Assembly (NCBI RefSeq): GCF_000002865.3
Contig: NW_001865072.1
Location: forward strand, 112,398 to 176,397
Length of the DNA: 64,000 bases
Reading direction: 5' to 3'
Source: Monosiga brevicollis MX1
Lineage: Eukaryota; Opisthokonta; Choanoflagellata; Craspedida; Salpingoecidae
The notes beneath the pieces are model-generated. The model worked only from the letters and a program-made list of their open reading frames with translations. It was not told the DNA's origin and made no database searches. Below are positions 50,504-61,830 of this stretch, piece after piece. The position numbers and the translations under genes are program-made. Every line of letters begins with the position of its first letter. Positions within the stretch are counted from its first letter, which is position 1.

Positions 50504-51323
50504 GGAAACGTGAAAGTGTCATTGCGTACCAGTAGAAAACAAAAATCAAACTCAAACCCGTCTAACTGGGATTGCTGCCACTCGGTCAAGCTGTGGATTG
50601 GGCAGTGTTTGCTCTTAGGAATCACAGCATGAGTAATGATTTTCAGCCGGTTTTGCGTGATGCAGCCGTTGGGTGTGAGCGTTCCATCCGGATCGTGGTG
50701 CCAAACAGCATCGAAAACTTCTTCACGTTCAGATGCTTTTCAGCTGTTTTGACGCAACCTTAGTACCACGCTTCCGCGGCACCGACGAAGCAGCGCTAAA
50801 AAGAATTTGGTCGCACATCTTCTGAGAGACAATTCAAAGGGTCGCTCGACTGGTTGATAAAGAACAGCAAGACGATGGCTCACCGGCACTAACATGTAAA
50901 GGTCAAATTTTTAAAAAAAAAACCAGACGATCACAAATTTGTTGTCCACAAGTGAACCACAATAATTTTTTTCGATTTACAGGTTAATGCTAGACAGTCC
51001 TACATTCCTCATCCCTTCAGGTTCGACACGACAGGGCAATCGGAATTCATGGTATAAAACCCTTACTACGAGGGGTCGAAGGCCTCGGGCAGCGTAGTTC
51101 TTGGCGGACGACTGAAAGAAAGACAAACTCCAGAAAAGAGACTGCCATTTCGAGCCCGCCATTTTTTTCGCCAGAAGCAACAAATCATCATCAATCAATT
51201 AACGGGATTGCTATCTCATAGTGTAGCAACGGCAAACTCGAGAGGAAGATCGCGCTGGCTGAAACAAGAAGACGGTCAAAACAAAGCCTTTGCCCAGGGC
51301 AAATCGAACACAAGGGTCGCGGA
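50504..51323. other. Tail-to-tail intergenic region STI1-domain gene / PDZ-PTB-SH2 gene
   Basis: 820 bp without a convincing reading frame; presumably two 3' UTRs. A poly-A/T palindrome-like stretch is at 50905-50975. Confidence 0.4.
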
Positions 51324-54300
51324 TTAGGCGAGAACGGCGCACATGGCATTGTACTTTTCAGCAGCACGCACTCCTTCTGCAAGCACATCAGGCGTGAGCC
51401 CGGCATGTCGAGTTGAGACGCGCGGGGGCACTCCAGACATTGGTCGAAGTCCAGACTGTCGGGGATCGGCACGGACACGCGGTTTGCGTTTGCGCCGCGT
51501 TTCGGCTGTAGGCGTCACAGGCGTAGCGGGTGTTTCAGGTGTTGCGGGCGCTTTGGGTGTTTTAGGCGTGGTGGCCTCACTGTTGACCGGCTGGGTTCTA
51601 GTCTCCACTTCCTGACCGGACTCCAAATCAGAGTTGGCATTCTGACCAGCCTTCAGATCAGAGTTGGCATCGGCTGTCGAGTCTGCCACATTTTCGACGG
51701 ACGGGGCGTGGGAGGAGCTCGGCGACCCACGCGTCGAGACTGGTGGTGAGGTGGGTGCAGCTGACGGTGCAGACGTCGCATCAGTATTGGTTGCATTGGC
51801 GTCAGATGGGCGCTCCTGAGCGCTTGTGTCGTCCTGTGAGCGTGGACTTTTGGCTGGGCTTTTAGCAGGACTTTTAGCAGGACCGCGAGGCCCCAGCAAT
51901 TTTGGGCGGTTGTTGCCATCGCGCGCATACGGGTGCTTGGCGTAGTAATGCACCAGCTCCACCACCTCTCGGAAGCGCTTTGGATGCCCTTGCAGAGCGT
52001 AAAAGATGCGAACTTCATCCACTTCGGGGCTGATGGTCATGGTCACAACTTCCGCGGCAGATTCCTTTACGGACAGGAGATATTTGTTGGGGAGATCTGC
52101 TGGGTAGACCACAAAGGCTCCTACACGTGCTTTCTCGCGTAGCGTCTACATGGGTGCGAGCGCCACAACCTCCAATCAGCCACTGCTTGCAACCATCGGA
52201 ACAAGCCAAGTTACTTGCAGATGGGACAAAGAGGATCATGGTTCTCGCAACTCACCCGGCAGGCCGTGCGCTTGTCGATGCGCGCCTGAAACCAGCGCTG
52301 CTGATGGAGACTTGCAACCTTACCCATACTGGCAGGTAAAGCTGAGCACGCACAAGAACGTGAGGGACATAAGGAAAGGACACGTACACACGCACGCACG
52401 CAGGTAAAAAAAAAGAAGAAAAAAACAACCTGCCGCTTGAACGGCCTCTTCTGGCAGGTGCATGCTGTTTCGTGTCGCCAATTTGGGGCTTGGTTTTTCT
52501 ACGACGAGTTCAGACGTCGTCACGCCCACAAAGGGTGAGTTTCAATCCATGTCCAACACAATCACTAATTCTTCGACCCTGTCAGCTCACCACTAGTAGC
52601 CGACGGGTTGGCACCATTGGTGGCGTCCTCCGGAGGATGCAGGGCCTTGGCAATGGTGTCCAAGCTGGTGTTACGACGGGGCCGCACGGGACGCAAGGCC
52701 GCGGCTCGATCAGCCAATGCCTGTGCTTCCGATCGGACTGCTTGCAGATGGGCCATGCCTTGATGGCACATATCAGAAACTTTGCTCTTCATCGCGGCAG
52801 CCTAGGTCCAAAATGTTTGCGTGAGAACGCGGGCGTTGGTTGGGATTTGGGCTGGATACGAGCATCGCGCCACCACCAGAGCAGAGCGATTGTACCTGCT
52901 GCTCATCAGTGGTAGTAAAGTACCAGCACTCGAGCTCCCGGCCTTCGAGCGTGACAGTACGATGGACCAGGGCGACCACGTTACTGGACGCGCTGCACGT
53001 CACCACATCAGCCAGAAGGAGCCGCTCGATTGGGGGTGGAGTGGCCTCCTTTTTCTTGAGTTTGGCGACTTCCGAAACGCAAATGTCGGTTGCTGAGATG
53101 GTAAGGCGCAAGGGATGCTTCCACTCTTTGCGTGGGTTGGCTTTGAGCGTCATGTAGTGGCCTTGCAGCGTTTCGGGTTCCGAATCTACAAAAAGCAGCG
53201 GTGAGCACCAAGGGGCGCCTTTCGACCCAGACATTGCACGAAAAGCTAGGCGAACCTTCGATAGGGACACTGCCCATCCAGTGAACGGCCAGGGTGTACG
53301 GTGCTGTATCTGCTTCAGTACTGTTGGCACATGCTGCAAAAGCAAAGACGCTTAGTCGGCGCAGTTCTTCACCTGTGCACCCGTGAAAAGAAAGCATGAC
53401 AGCATGAGCACGATGACGTGGGCGCGGCGGACTGGGGGTGCGGGGCGCGGGCACACCTTTATCAAAGTAGGCAAAACCATCTGGGTCATAGGCCACCTCC
53501 AAAACAAGTTCAGGCGAGTCGGAGGACTCGAGTAGGATCTTGACAGCCTCACGGGAGAGACCAGTGATGTCTTCATCATTGATCGCAAACAGCTGTGGTC
53601 ATTACCAACAGGGTGAGAGGGTGCTGAGGTGGCAGAGTCTTATATTGGTACGAATCAGCATGGCGGTTTAAAAAAGAGGCGACCCACACGCATGCCTCGA
53701 CGCAGAACACCAGACCGATGGGCGGGGCTGCCCACAAGAATGCGGGTGATGTAGGTGCCTGCGCAGTATCGAGATTTGAACAAGAGGGGCGATCATGAAC
53801 TCGTAAATCTGGGATGCAGAGCTCGAGGGTTGGGCAACTGATAGATGGATACGCACCGTGGAGGTTGTTGCCTGTGATGCTAAAGCCGTAGCCACCCAAA
53901 GTTTTGCGGAGCGTGACATCAATCACCTATTGCAGTTTTCCCAGCCATCATGAGCCAATCCCAATCTGGGTGGAACGACTGGCGGGAAGGGCGTGGACGG
54001 GCAAGCGCTGGTGCTACAGACCTCGGGGCTGGCGGCCTTGAGAAGTTCTGTGGGCGAATTGGCAATGTGCTGTCCATTCTTGTCGCTGGTGTCTTGGGCT
54101 GCGGCCAGGATGGGTGGCATGATGCCACTCAGCCGGCGGCTGACCAAGGTCATGGATCGCGGTCGCTGGGTCTTTTTCTTCGTGGCGGTGCCCGAGTCTC
54201 CATTGGTGGCGGAGATGTTGAGTGAGGATGAAGATCGGTGAAAGGCCAGTCCTCTGCCAAACCAGTGCGTTATATGGAGGAAAGCAGCGGGAACGAGCAC

Positions 54301-54519
54301 ACGGATGAGCACACGGATGAGCATGGGACGGATGGCCAGAGGAGCGGGGTGGGGTGCTTGTTGAGGCATCTCTTACGAGAAGCTATTGCGCCGCTGCGAC
54401 TTGCGCTTGATGACCTCTTCCGCGCTGGCATGTGAGGTAGCTCCATCCTTACCAGCTGCCTCTTGCGCCAGCTGAGCCTGCGCCGCCTGCAAATCAAAGC
54501 TACTGCCCTGATTGCCCAT
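51324..54519 (-). CDS. Predicted N-myristoylated PDZ - PTB - SH2 adaptor protein
   Basis: Starts MGNQGSSFDLQAAQAQLAQE (54519): Gly2 and Ser6 fit the N-myristoylation consensus, as in Src kinases. A Ser/Lys/Arg-rich linker follows (KSQRRNSFS; KKKTQRPRSMTLVSRRLSG). The PDZ domain has VIDVTLRKTLGGYGFSITGN (carboxylate loop GYGF) and LFAINDEDITGLSREAVKIL. The PTB domain reads YTLAVHWMGSVPIEG, PLRLTISATDICVSEVAKLK, LLLADVVTCSASSNVVALVH and ELECWYFTTTDEQQ. The SH2 domain is split by introns: QRWFQARIDKRTACR, TLREKARVGAFVVYPADLPN, KYLLSVKESAAEVVTMTISP and FREVVELVHYYAKHPY. At the FLVRxS position it reads FVVYPAD, so the usual phosphotyrosine-binding Arg is replaced by Tyr. The Ser/Thr/Pro-rich C-terminus has three AKSP repeats. 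Likely a membrane-anchored tyrosine-signalling scaffold. Stop at 51324. Confidence 0.85.
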
Positions 54520-54806
54520 CCGAGCGGTCCCTCTCTCACATCGGCGGACTGAACTACAAGAAAAAAAAAGCGTCACTAACGTGTGCGTGTGTGTGTGTGC
54601 GGGTGTGTGTGTGTGTGTGTGACATGAATGATTAATCTGACATTTCTATCCTTGAAACTGCTGTGCATTGATTGCGCTCTCGGCCATTTCTCTCTGTCTG
54701 TCTGTCTCTCTCACTTTTCCTCTCGATCTCTCGATCTCTCACCGTCCGTCTCTCACCGTCTGTCTCTGTGTCTCTCTCTCTGTCTCTGTCTCTGTCTCTG
54801 TCTCTG

Positions 54807-54843
<37 letters not shown>

Positions 54844-54864
54844 GTGGTTGGCGATCGGGGAGCC
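54520..54864. promoter_or_regulatory. Compact head-to-head promoter PDZ-PTB-SH2 / BPI-PA14 with (TG)n and (CT)n
   Basis: Only 345 bp separate the two start codons. They hold a (TG)n run (54583-54621), a TCTG/CT-rich tract (54691-54760) and a (CT)n/(CTGT)n tract (54766-54845) that ends 20 bp before the BPI-PA14 start codon, so at least part is probably transcribed. Confidence 0.6.
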
Positions 54865-56047
54865 ATGGGGGTTGCTGGTCAGAGGGTGGGATGCCCGCGG
54901 CTGGTGATGGTGCTGGTGGTGGTGGCGGCGGTTGGGGTGGCAGCTGTGGTCGGGCAGAAGGATTACAATCGGCCTGCAAGCCTCAAATTTGCTTTGGCTG
55001 AGAGTGGCGTCGAATTTATCAAGGTCAGGCCGAAGCGCTTGGTTCTCTGCGGTGTCACGCCTCGCGATCGACGCGAGTCGAGGCGTTTGCATTTGGTCGA
55101 CCAGGCACGCTTTGCCGCTTGATTCGCTGTCCAGCCTCATCCACAACGCCCTTCCTGCCCCCAGGACTTGGTCAACCCCGTCATTGAAAAAGCCGTGACA
55201 TCCGTGACCATCCCCGATGTCAAGGTCGGCGCGCTGGGCATTGAAATCCTTCTGTCCAACATAACCGTCAAGCGCTTTGCTTTCAACGATGAGGATGTGC
55301 AGCTGGCCGCCCCCTCGTCCGTCATGATCACGGCACAGAACATGGACATTGAAGCTGACATGGGTTGGCGCTACCATGACGGCCTGATCAAGATCGAGGG
55401 CACCGCCCGTGATATTCTCAATGATACTTCCCTGACCATCCAGCTGGCGCTCAGTGCTGAAGACGGCCACCTTTCTCTGGCCCTGCCCACATGCCAGCTC
55501 GACGTCCACAACTTCCACATCATCCTTGATGGCGGGGATTCGAGCTTTTACCAAGCCATTGTCAACATGATCTCTGGTCCCCTCCGCTCTGTTTTCGAAA
55601 AGGTCATTTCCGAAGCCATCGGCGATGCCATCAACGCACTCGCCACCAAAGTTAGTCGGCGCATCCTTTTGTAACATTTTTTGCACTCCTCCTCAAGAGG
55701 CACGGCCTCTTGTAGCTTCCTTCTGGTCGCCTTGTCTCACTCATACCCGTCCTCAACCTTTTCCTTCCCATCATCAGGTTCTGCCCGAGGTGCCGGTCGA
55801 ACTGCCCCTTGGTAACAGCATGGTGGTCGACTATGCGCTCGTCAACACCAGCAATAATCAAGGACTGGCGGGGTATCACTACAGCGACAACCACTTTAGT
55901 GGTGACCACCGCGCCGTCCTTTTCACTTGTGCGTTGTTAACAAGCAGCGTTGGCTCTTCCCTTGCTGCGTGCTTTGTATTCAGGCCTCACCGCACTTTGT
56001 CGTGTATCATTGCGTGAATGTGCGCACTTGCACCTCACCCCATCCAA

Positions 56048-56098
<51 letters not shown>

Positions 56099-57598
56099 TG
56101 TCTCCCTCTCGCTTTCATGTAGCCTTCAGTCTCAGCGTGGGCGCCTATGATAGTTTTGACGTTTCGGGCTACTTTTTGCCCAAGTTCAGCGGTTCTTTTG
56201 CCATGCAAGTCCATCATGATCAAGACTCGCTTGTCGAAATCAACGGCCTCAGCGCCGGCAAGCTGGAGATGCGTGCGTTCCTTCTGTTTTTGTTTGTCAT
56301 GCCACCTGGTGTTTCTTGAACAGGCAGACGGTTCGTGGCCGCTCACCACAGTTTTTTTTGCCGCTGCTGCGTCCACGATAGACAACCCGGGCATGTGCTG
56401 GCCCGAATATCATACCGACACCACGGCATATTTCAATGCCACTGCAGGCGTCTACTATCCATTGCGTCTGCGCTACCAGTCCGGCTGTGGAGGTGGCAAG
56501 GTGGAGCTGCGCCTGTGCGAAGCAGGCAGTGATTGTGTGGTGCTGTCGCCGCTTAATGTCACCACCAACACGTCACAGGAAGTTCCGGTTTTGGTCACAA
56601 CCGAGGCCATTCTCGTGTCCTCTGGTGCAGAGATCTATGATGCCGCTCACCCCCAAGAGGCAGCCGCACCTCATGCCAAGCTGCCCGTGGCCCTGCCTGC
56701 CAGCTTTAATCAATCCCAAGACATGCTTGCCGTCTTTGTGGACCCTTATCTGCTGACCTCGCTCATTAGCACTTGGGTTCAGGCAGGCGAGTTCAACGCC
56801 ACATGGACGAATGCAACCCTCCCCCCGGCCGTGGCTCGCTACATCCAGCTCAACACGACATTCTTCAAAACATTGCTGCCAGAGTTATACGCGCGCTTCC
56901 CAAATGACGCCATGACCCTGACCACCTTTGTGGAGCGCTTCGAGCCCTTTATGGTGACATCCGACGCATCCTTGACGGCCAGCATCACCTTTGGCTGCAA
57001 CGTCTCTGTTCTGCAAGGTTCGAGTGGCATGGGCGTGAGTGAGGAGAGCATGAGGGAGCCCTCGACAGACTTACCATCTTGTGTGTGTGCGGCTGGCTTC
57101 CCTAGGCGCACCAACACCCGCAAGCATCCCGGCCATGATGCTCTCTCTGCGAGCCAACTTTACCGCTTCTGTGCAGTTGCGCAATGGGACCATCGTGCCC
57201 CAGATCAGTGCCATCAACGTCGATCCTGGGTTCGTTCTCATTCCCCCTCCATGTCAATACGTTCTTCGCCTCCTTGCAACGCCCCTCAAGCGCCTCTCGG
57301 GCTCATTGTGACCTATGCGCTCCGGTACAGGCTACAATGGGCCCTGGTTCCCGTTTATAATGTCAGCCAGCTGGATCCCTTGTTAGACAACCTGTTTGCC
57401 AAGGTTTTGCTGCCGCTCCTAAACGACGCCCTGGCAGCGGGTATCCCCTTGCCCAATTTTGGCCCGCTCGAGTTGGTGGGGACGAAGATTGATTACGTGT
57501 ATCCGGACAATTACTTGGCGTTTGCCACTGGCTTTGCTTTGAATGGCAGTTTGACACAGTCTGCTTTGCGCAGTGCTCGTCGGCCATCCCACGTTTAG
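54865..57598 (+). CDS. Secreted BPI/LBP/CETP-family lipid-binding protein with a PA14 domain between its barrels
   Basis: N-terminal signal peptide (RLVMVLVVVAAVGVAAVVGQ). Exon 1 (54865-55023) ends ASLKFALAESGVEFIK and joins DLVNPVIEKAVTSVTIPDVK and VGALGIEILLSNITVKRFAF, a BPI N-barrel as in BPI ([20 protein letters not shown]). It ends with YQAIVNMISGPLRSVFEKVI and LPLGNSMVVDYALVN. A complete PA14 domain follows: GLAGYHYSDNHFSGDHRAVL, FDVSGYFLPKFSGSFAMQVH, QDSLVEINGL, then TAGVYYPLRLRYQSGCGGGK and VELRLCEAGSDC. The C-barrel resumes at KLPVALPASFNQSQDMLAVF and ends DALAAGIPLPNFGPLELVGT and KIDYVYPDNYLAFATGFALN, matching BPI's [20 protein letters not shown]. Numerous N-glycosylation sequons. 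Binding of bacterial lipid plus glycan is inference. Stop at 57596-57598. Confidence 0.87.
56051..56098. repeat. (CTGT)n tetranucleotide repeat in an intron of the BPI-PA14 gene
   Basis: About twelve CTGT units immediately before a splice acceptor, forming its pyrimidine-rich tract. Confidence 0.9.
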
Positions 57599-57810
57599 AA
57601 GCTGATGTGATGTCCAACTGTGGTATTCTATTTAGCGTGGGCACCTCGACACGGGTCCGAGGCTCCCTTTTCTATGTGCTGCTGATAACGATAATTGAAT
57701 GTGTTGACATTTGGACATGAATTACAGGCTTCACATACGCAACTGTGGCAAGCGTGCCGTGGTGCCCAGGGTCGAGCAGGTCCCTGGAGCAATCGACGTT
57801 TGATTTGCAG
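57599..57810. other. Tail-to-tail junction BPI-PA14 / CLIC-DHAR-like gene
   Basis: 212 bp between converging stop codons; short or overlapping 3' UTRs. Confidence 0.5.
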
Positions 57811-59022
57811 CTACTGCTGATCCCGCTTCTCCGACCAGTGCTGAATCATGTACTCGGTGGGATAGGTCGTGTCCTCAAAGGGCTGGCACTTGAAACCCCG
57901 CTCGATGTAACCGCGGAGGAGTTTCATGTGTTCTGCCGGCATATCATGGCAACAGCAAGATGAGTGGGGGCTCCGGGGGGCCATTGGGGGATGTCAGGCT
58001 TTGAATGGTGCGACGGGCAAAACAAGTATGGGGGCTGATCAGTCCTTACCGGGGGTTTGATACTGCTTTTGATGCTCAAGGATGGTCACGGCATGATAGA
58101 GCTTGGGCAGGAGGGCACAGTCAGCGGCCGAAGGGCCCTCGCCATCCAAGAAGGGCGTCTGGTTAGCCTCAAGGTATTGCTCGACCTCGGCACAGGCCTT
58201 CTCAAACTCAGCCCGTAGCTCTGCCTCCTTGCCTTCATCCTGCATGGGTAGGCTCACAATGAGCTCGGTGCGCACGTGTCATGCCAAACAACCTACAGCA
58301 GCTATGAGCCACCGGCTGGCGAGTACCTTGTTCATGAACCAGTTCTTGGCAGCCGGAAAGAGGCTGCCGCCGACCTGACTCGCTTTCTCGCTGGACTTGA
58401 TGGTGCTGGATTGAGCCTGCTGCTCTTGCTGCGCGGCGACCCACTGGACAATGTCTTCCGAGTCGGTGAGAACGAGATCACCGCAGCGCATGACCGGAGC
58501 CGACCCAGCCTTGGTCAGTTTGAGGAAGGATTCAGGCTTGTTCTTCAAGTCAATGGGGATCTCTTGCACGGAGTAGCCCTGTCATCGAGGTAGCAAGAAG
58601 GTGAGTTGTGAGTTGTGAGTTGTGAGTTGTTGACAGCCGAGACGGTCACGGTGGTTCGGCCCTCCGTCAACCGAGGAGCTGGGATGAAGACTGATCAAAT
58701 GTGCTGGCAAACGCACCGCAAGACGGAGGGCCATGTTGGCCTTTTGCGAGAAAGGGCAGTCGCCTCGGCCCTGGCCGTCGGGGCTGGCCTTGATAAAGAG
58801 TTCAATGGGTCCGCCAGACATGGTGCTAGTGGCAGTGGTGCGCAACAAAGCTAGGAACAGAGAAGAGGTTGCAATGGGGCGATGTGAGCGTGCGACCTCG
58901 CCAGTGGCTGGGCGGCCATGGAGGCCTCGACCCAACTCACCTGGAAGCGAAAATGTAACCCGTGGAGCCCTATAAATGCCGGAGGCGCCTCGTCCAACAA
59001 CAGCCGCAGCGCGTGTCCACAT
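57811..59022 (-). CDS. CLIC/DHAR-like glutathione-fold protein with mitochondrial presequence
   Basis: Exon 1 (from 59022) encodes MWTRAAAVVGRGASGIYRAP and RVTFSLP. After a 90-bp intron it continues in phase with ALLRTTATSTMSGGPIELF, giving an Arg/Ala/Thr-rich acid-free leader typical of mitochondrial import. The thioredoxin-fold domain has IELFIKASPDGQGRGDCPFS, matching CLIC (VELFVKAGSDG..CPFSQR) and DHAR (GDCPFCQR); the single active-site Cys is present. Then come GYSVQEIPIDLKNKPESFLK, GSAPVMRCGDLVLTDSEDIV, the helical domain EAELRAEFEKACAEVEQYLE, TPFLDGEGPSAADCALLPKL and YHAVTILEHQKQYQTP. The last exon is EHMKLLRGYIERGFKCQPFE with TEYMIQHWSEKRDQQ. Probable glutathione-dependent oxidoreductase (dehydroascorbate reductase-like) or CLIC; the two cannot be separated here. 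A downstream Met (58821) could give a cytosolic form. Confidence 0.87.
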
Positions 59023-59754
59023 GGGCGAATCGAAACCTCAACAAGGCCGTCAACCACAACCTGCCAACGTCCTCGAATGCCCTTCTCCGCGTCAGGTCAA
59101 TCAATGTTATAAAATTTAAAAAAAAAAAAATGCAGCTGTTCCGTCGTTTCACGCACTGACCGAATTCGATTCGTCGCTAAGTCTCTCTCTGTCTCTGTCT
59201 CTGTCTCTGTCTGTCTGTCTGTCTGTCTCTCTTTCTCTTCAAACCCTTTGTCTTTGTCTCTTTGTCTGATTTGAGCAGCTGTCTCTCTCTCGTCATCATC
59301 ATCATCTCTCGATCTCTTTTTTCATCATCACAACGAAATGCTTCTGCGCATATGGCTTGTATGGGTGTTGCCTGTTAGATAAGGAGAAGGATGATGCTGT
59401 GCAGCAGGACCCCAGAGGCTGCTTGTGCGAGTCTAAAAGAATCGGGTAGAGTGAAGATGGACTTCTTCACGGCCAGCAGATGACAGCGTCTTGAAAAGCT
59501 TTAGCTGTGGGCGCGTGCGATTCACGGCCACAAACCCTCAGCCAACACACCAAGCAATAAACTATCGTGGATGCAGAGAAGGACAGGGTATGCGGCCCAG
59601 CGGAGGTGCTTTCAGAACAGCAGTGTTTGCAGCGCAGTCAAAGCCACACGCGAAACACAGAAAAGCTTTTTGGCCTCGTCGAGGTCAGGCCAGCACGTTA
59701 CGCGAGCAGTCTCTCTGAAAAACCGACTGTCAGTGTAATAATCCTCATCTTCAT

Positions 59755-59785
<31 letters not shown>

Positions 59786-59892
59786 CTGTCCGCATGTATG
59801 TATGTAGAATGGAGCAATACGTATGACACGATGAATAACAATGCATGCTAACAGAGAGATTGAGAAGTGGTCTCAATTGACGTCCGGTCTAT
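59023..59892. promoter_or_regulatory. Tandem intergenic region RPL23A 3' end / CLIC-DHAR promoter
   Basis: 870 bp with a TCTG/CT-rich tract (59180-59245), a (CAT)n-like stretch (59292-59305) and a (TG)n run (59757-59784). No convincing gene. Confidence 0.45.
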
Positions 59893-61278
59893 TTAGATGA
59901 TGCCAATCTGCAAAGAGCGCACACAGACACGAGCAGTGAGCAACCAAAAACATGAAGTTGGCCAAGTGAAACAGCTGGGACACAGGTATGACTGAAACAT
60001 AACCCTAGAGACGGGAAAGAGGAACGATCCGGCTAACCTTGTTGGCAACCTCGAGCGCATCAGCATCAGCGCTGAGGCGGACGTAGGCCTTCTTCTTGCC
60101 ATCAGGGCGCACCAGGGTGTTGACCTTGGCGACGGTGATGCCGTAACGCTTCTCGATGGCCTGCTTGATCTGTTGGCAGCAACAGGGCAGATAAAGAAAA
60201 AAAGTTTGGAGATGAAATGAGAAGAGGCGAGTAGCAGATGGACAAGAACAAGGCACAGTCGACAGGGGATGAGAGATCATCAAAACCACCGCAACGCACC
60301 GAGCCCTTGTTGGAGCGGCGATCGACAATGAAGACGAGGGTGTTGTGGTCCTCAATCTTCTTCATGGCCGACTCGGTCGTCAGAGGGTGCTGGACAACGG
60401 TGTACTCGTCCAACTTGCGCTCCTTCTGCTGGGACTGGCGGGCATACTTGGGGGTGCGAGCCAGCTTGAGCGTCTTTGGTCTACATCAAGTCGGCATCCA
60501 ACAAGCGCATGGAAAACGATGAGCATCACGTGTGTAGGCACCAACAATCAGAAGATGACAGGAAACAGCTCCCGTGTGTGCTCTGCTTTCCAAAAGACAG
60601 CCAGTGTAGGATCTCGGGGACCAGGATGGAGCCGGTGGTGCAGACACTGATCCATTCACAATCACCGGCCCCCGAGCATCCAACATGCGTTGCCAACTTT
60701 CTTCCATGGGTCTCCCACCACATGATATAGCCTTTCTGTTCTGCATACGGCCCCCAGCTCGTACGGGGGTGCACATGCACGCTTTGGGATTGCCCTGTCC
60801 TGCCCTGATCTGGCAGCTGGCACAAGCTGCTAGGCTCTAGTTCAGGAAAAAAGACCAACAGGAAGAACGAGCTACCCACCGGTGGAAGTTGACGCTAGTG
60901 CGGACCTTGACGGTGCGCTTGCTGCTGGCGCCAGCCAGAGCAGCCTTTTGCGCCGACTTGGCTGCAGAGGGTCAAGGGGTAAGAGAAGGCGTGTTTGAGC
61001 TGCCAGCGAATGTGTGCGGTCGCCAGAAGGCAGCCTTTTGGGCCTGCTCGAGCTGAGCTCAAACTGTCGCACATGTGGTCATGGGTTCATAAAGGGCAGC
61101 CCAAACTCGTGGAAAGGCGCTGTCCTTGGTACAAGCGTGCTACACAACGCAGCTGCATGTCTCAAGGTAATGGGCTGCCCTTTCGACTCATGCGATGCCA
61201 TCGCGCATGACCACGAGTCGCGCCAGAAGCGCGGCGAGACGGGGGCAGCATGAACGCACCTTTCTGAGAGGCCGCCAT
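59893..61278 (-). CDS. RPL23A: 60S ribosomal protein L23a (uL23)
   Basis: Cytosolic large-subunit protein near the nascent-chain exit tunnel, docking site for SRP and NAC. Exon 1 is MAASQK (61278); exon 2 is [20 protein letters not shown] then RTSVNFHR; exon 3 is [40 protein letters not shown] and [18 protein letters not shown]; exon 4 is [40 protein letters not shown] and VANK; exon 5 is only IGII and the stop (59893-59895). This is the complete eukaryotic protein with the N-terminal basic tail shortened relative to animals. Head-to-head with PSMA6. Confidence 0.97.
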
Positions 61279-61488
61279 CTTGACCAAAGGAGGGGTTAAA
61301 AAAGTGCCCGTCACGAGGTTGAAACCTCGTGTGATATGGCAACTACCAGTCTCCTCGCAGACTCGAAGACCCACGTCTGTTCCCTGGTGATACCATCTGT
61401 CATTGTCAACTCTGCTACTAAGCGACATTCAGTCACAGCTTAATTTTTTGTCTGACACTCAGAATACACACACATCTCTGTGTGAGTT

Positions 61489-61569
<81 letters not shown>

Positions 61570-61830
61570 GTTTCTCGTCACTTGTTCGGCGGCGTCGATA
61601 TCGATACTCTTGTTGGTGCTGCCGTCGTCGTCGTCGCCGTCGTCGTCGTCGCTGTTGTTCACGTCCGGTGACCGTTGTGAACAGGAAGAGCTTAGCGTTC
61701 CAGTACAGGCTCAGACCGCGGTCGGTTTGGTGGCTGGTCTGCACGTCCTTACGGCCAGTTTGCGTCAAAAAAAAGAGGAAGGAGCCCAGACTGAGCCCGA
61801 CGAGCTTGTCACTGCGTCAGACCTCCCAAC
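61279..61830. promoter_or_regulatory. Head-to-head promoter region RPL23A / PSMA6 with (CT)n
   Basis: 552 bp shared by two highly expressed housekeeping genes. A (CT)n array of about 37 units (61490-61563) is followed by GTC/CGT-rich trinucleotides (61585-61655). Confidence 0.6.

Noticed and set aside
59895-61278. Intronic snoRNAs in RPL23A
   Set aside because: I looked for C/D box pairs in the introns and found no convincing set with spacing and complementarity that I could confirm by eye.
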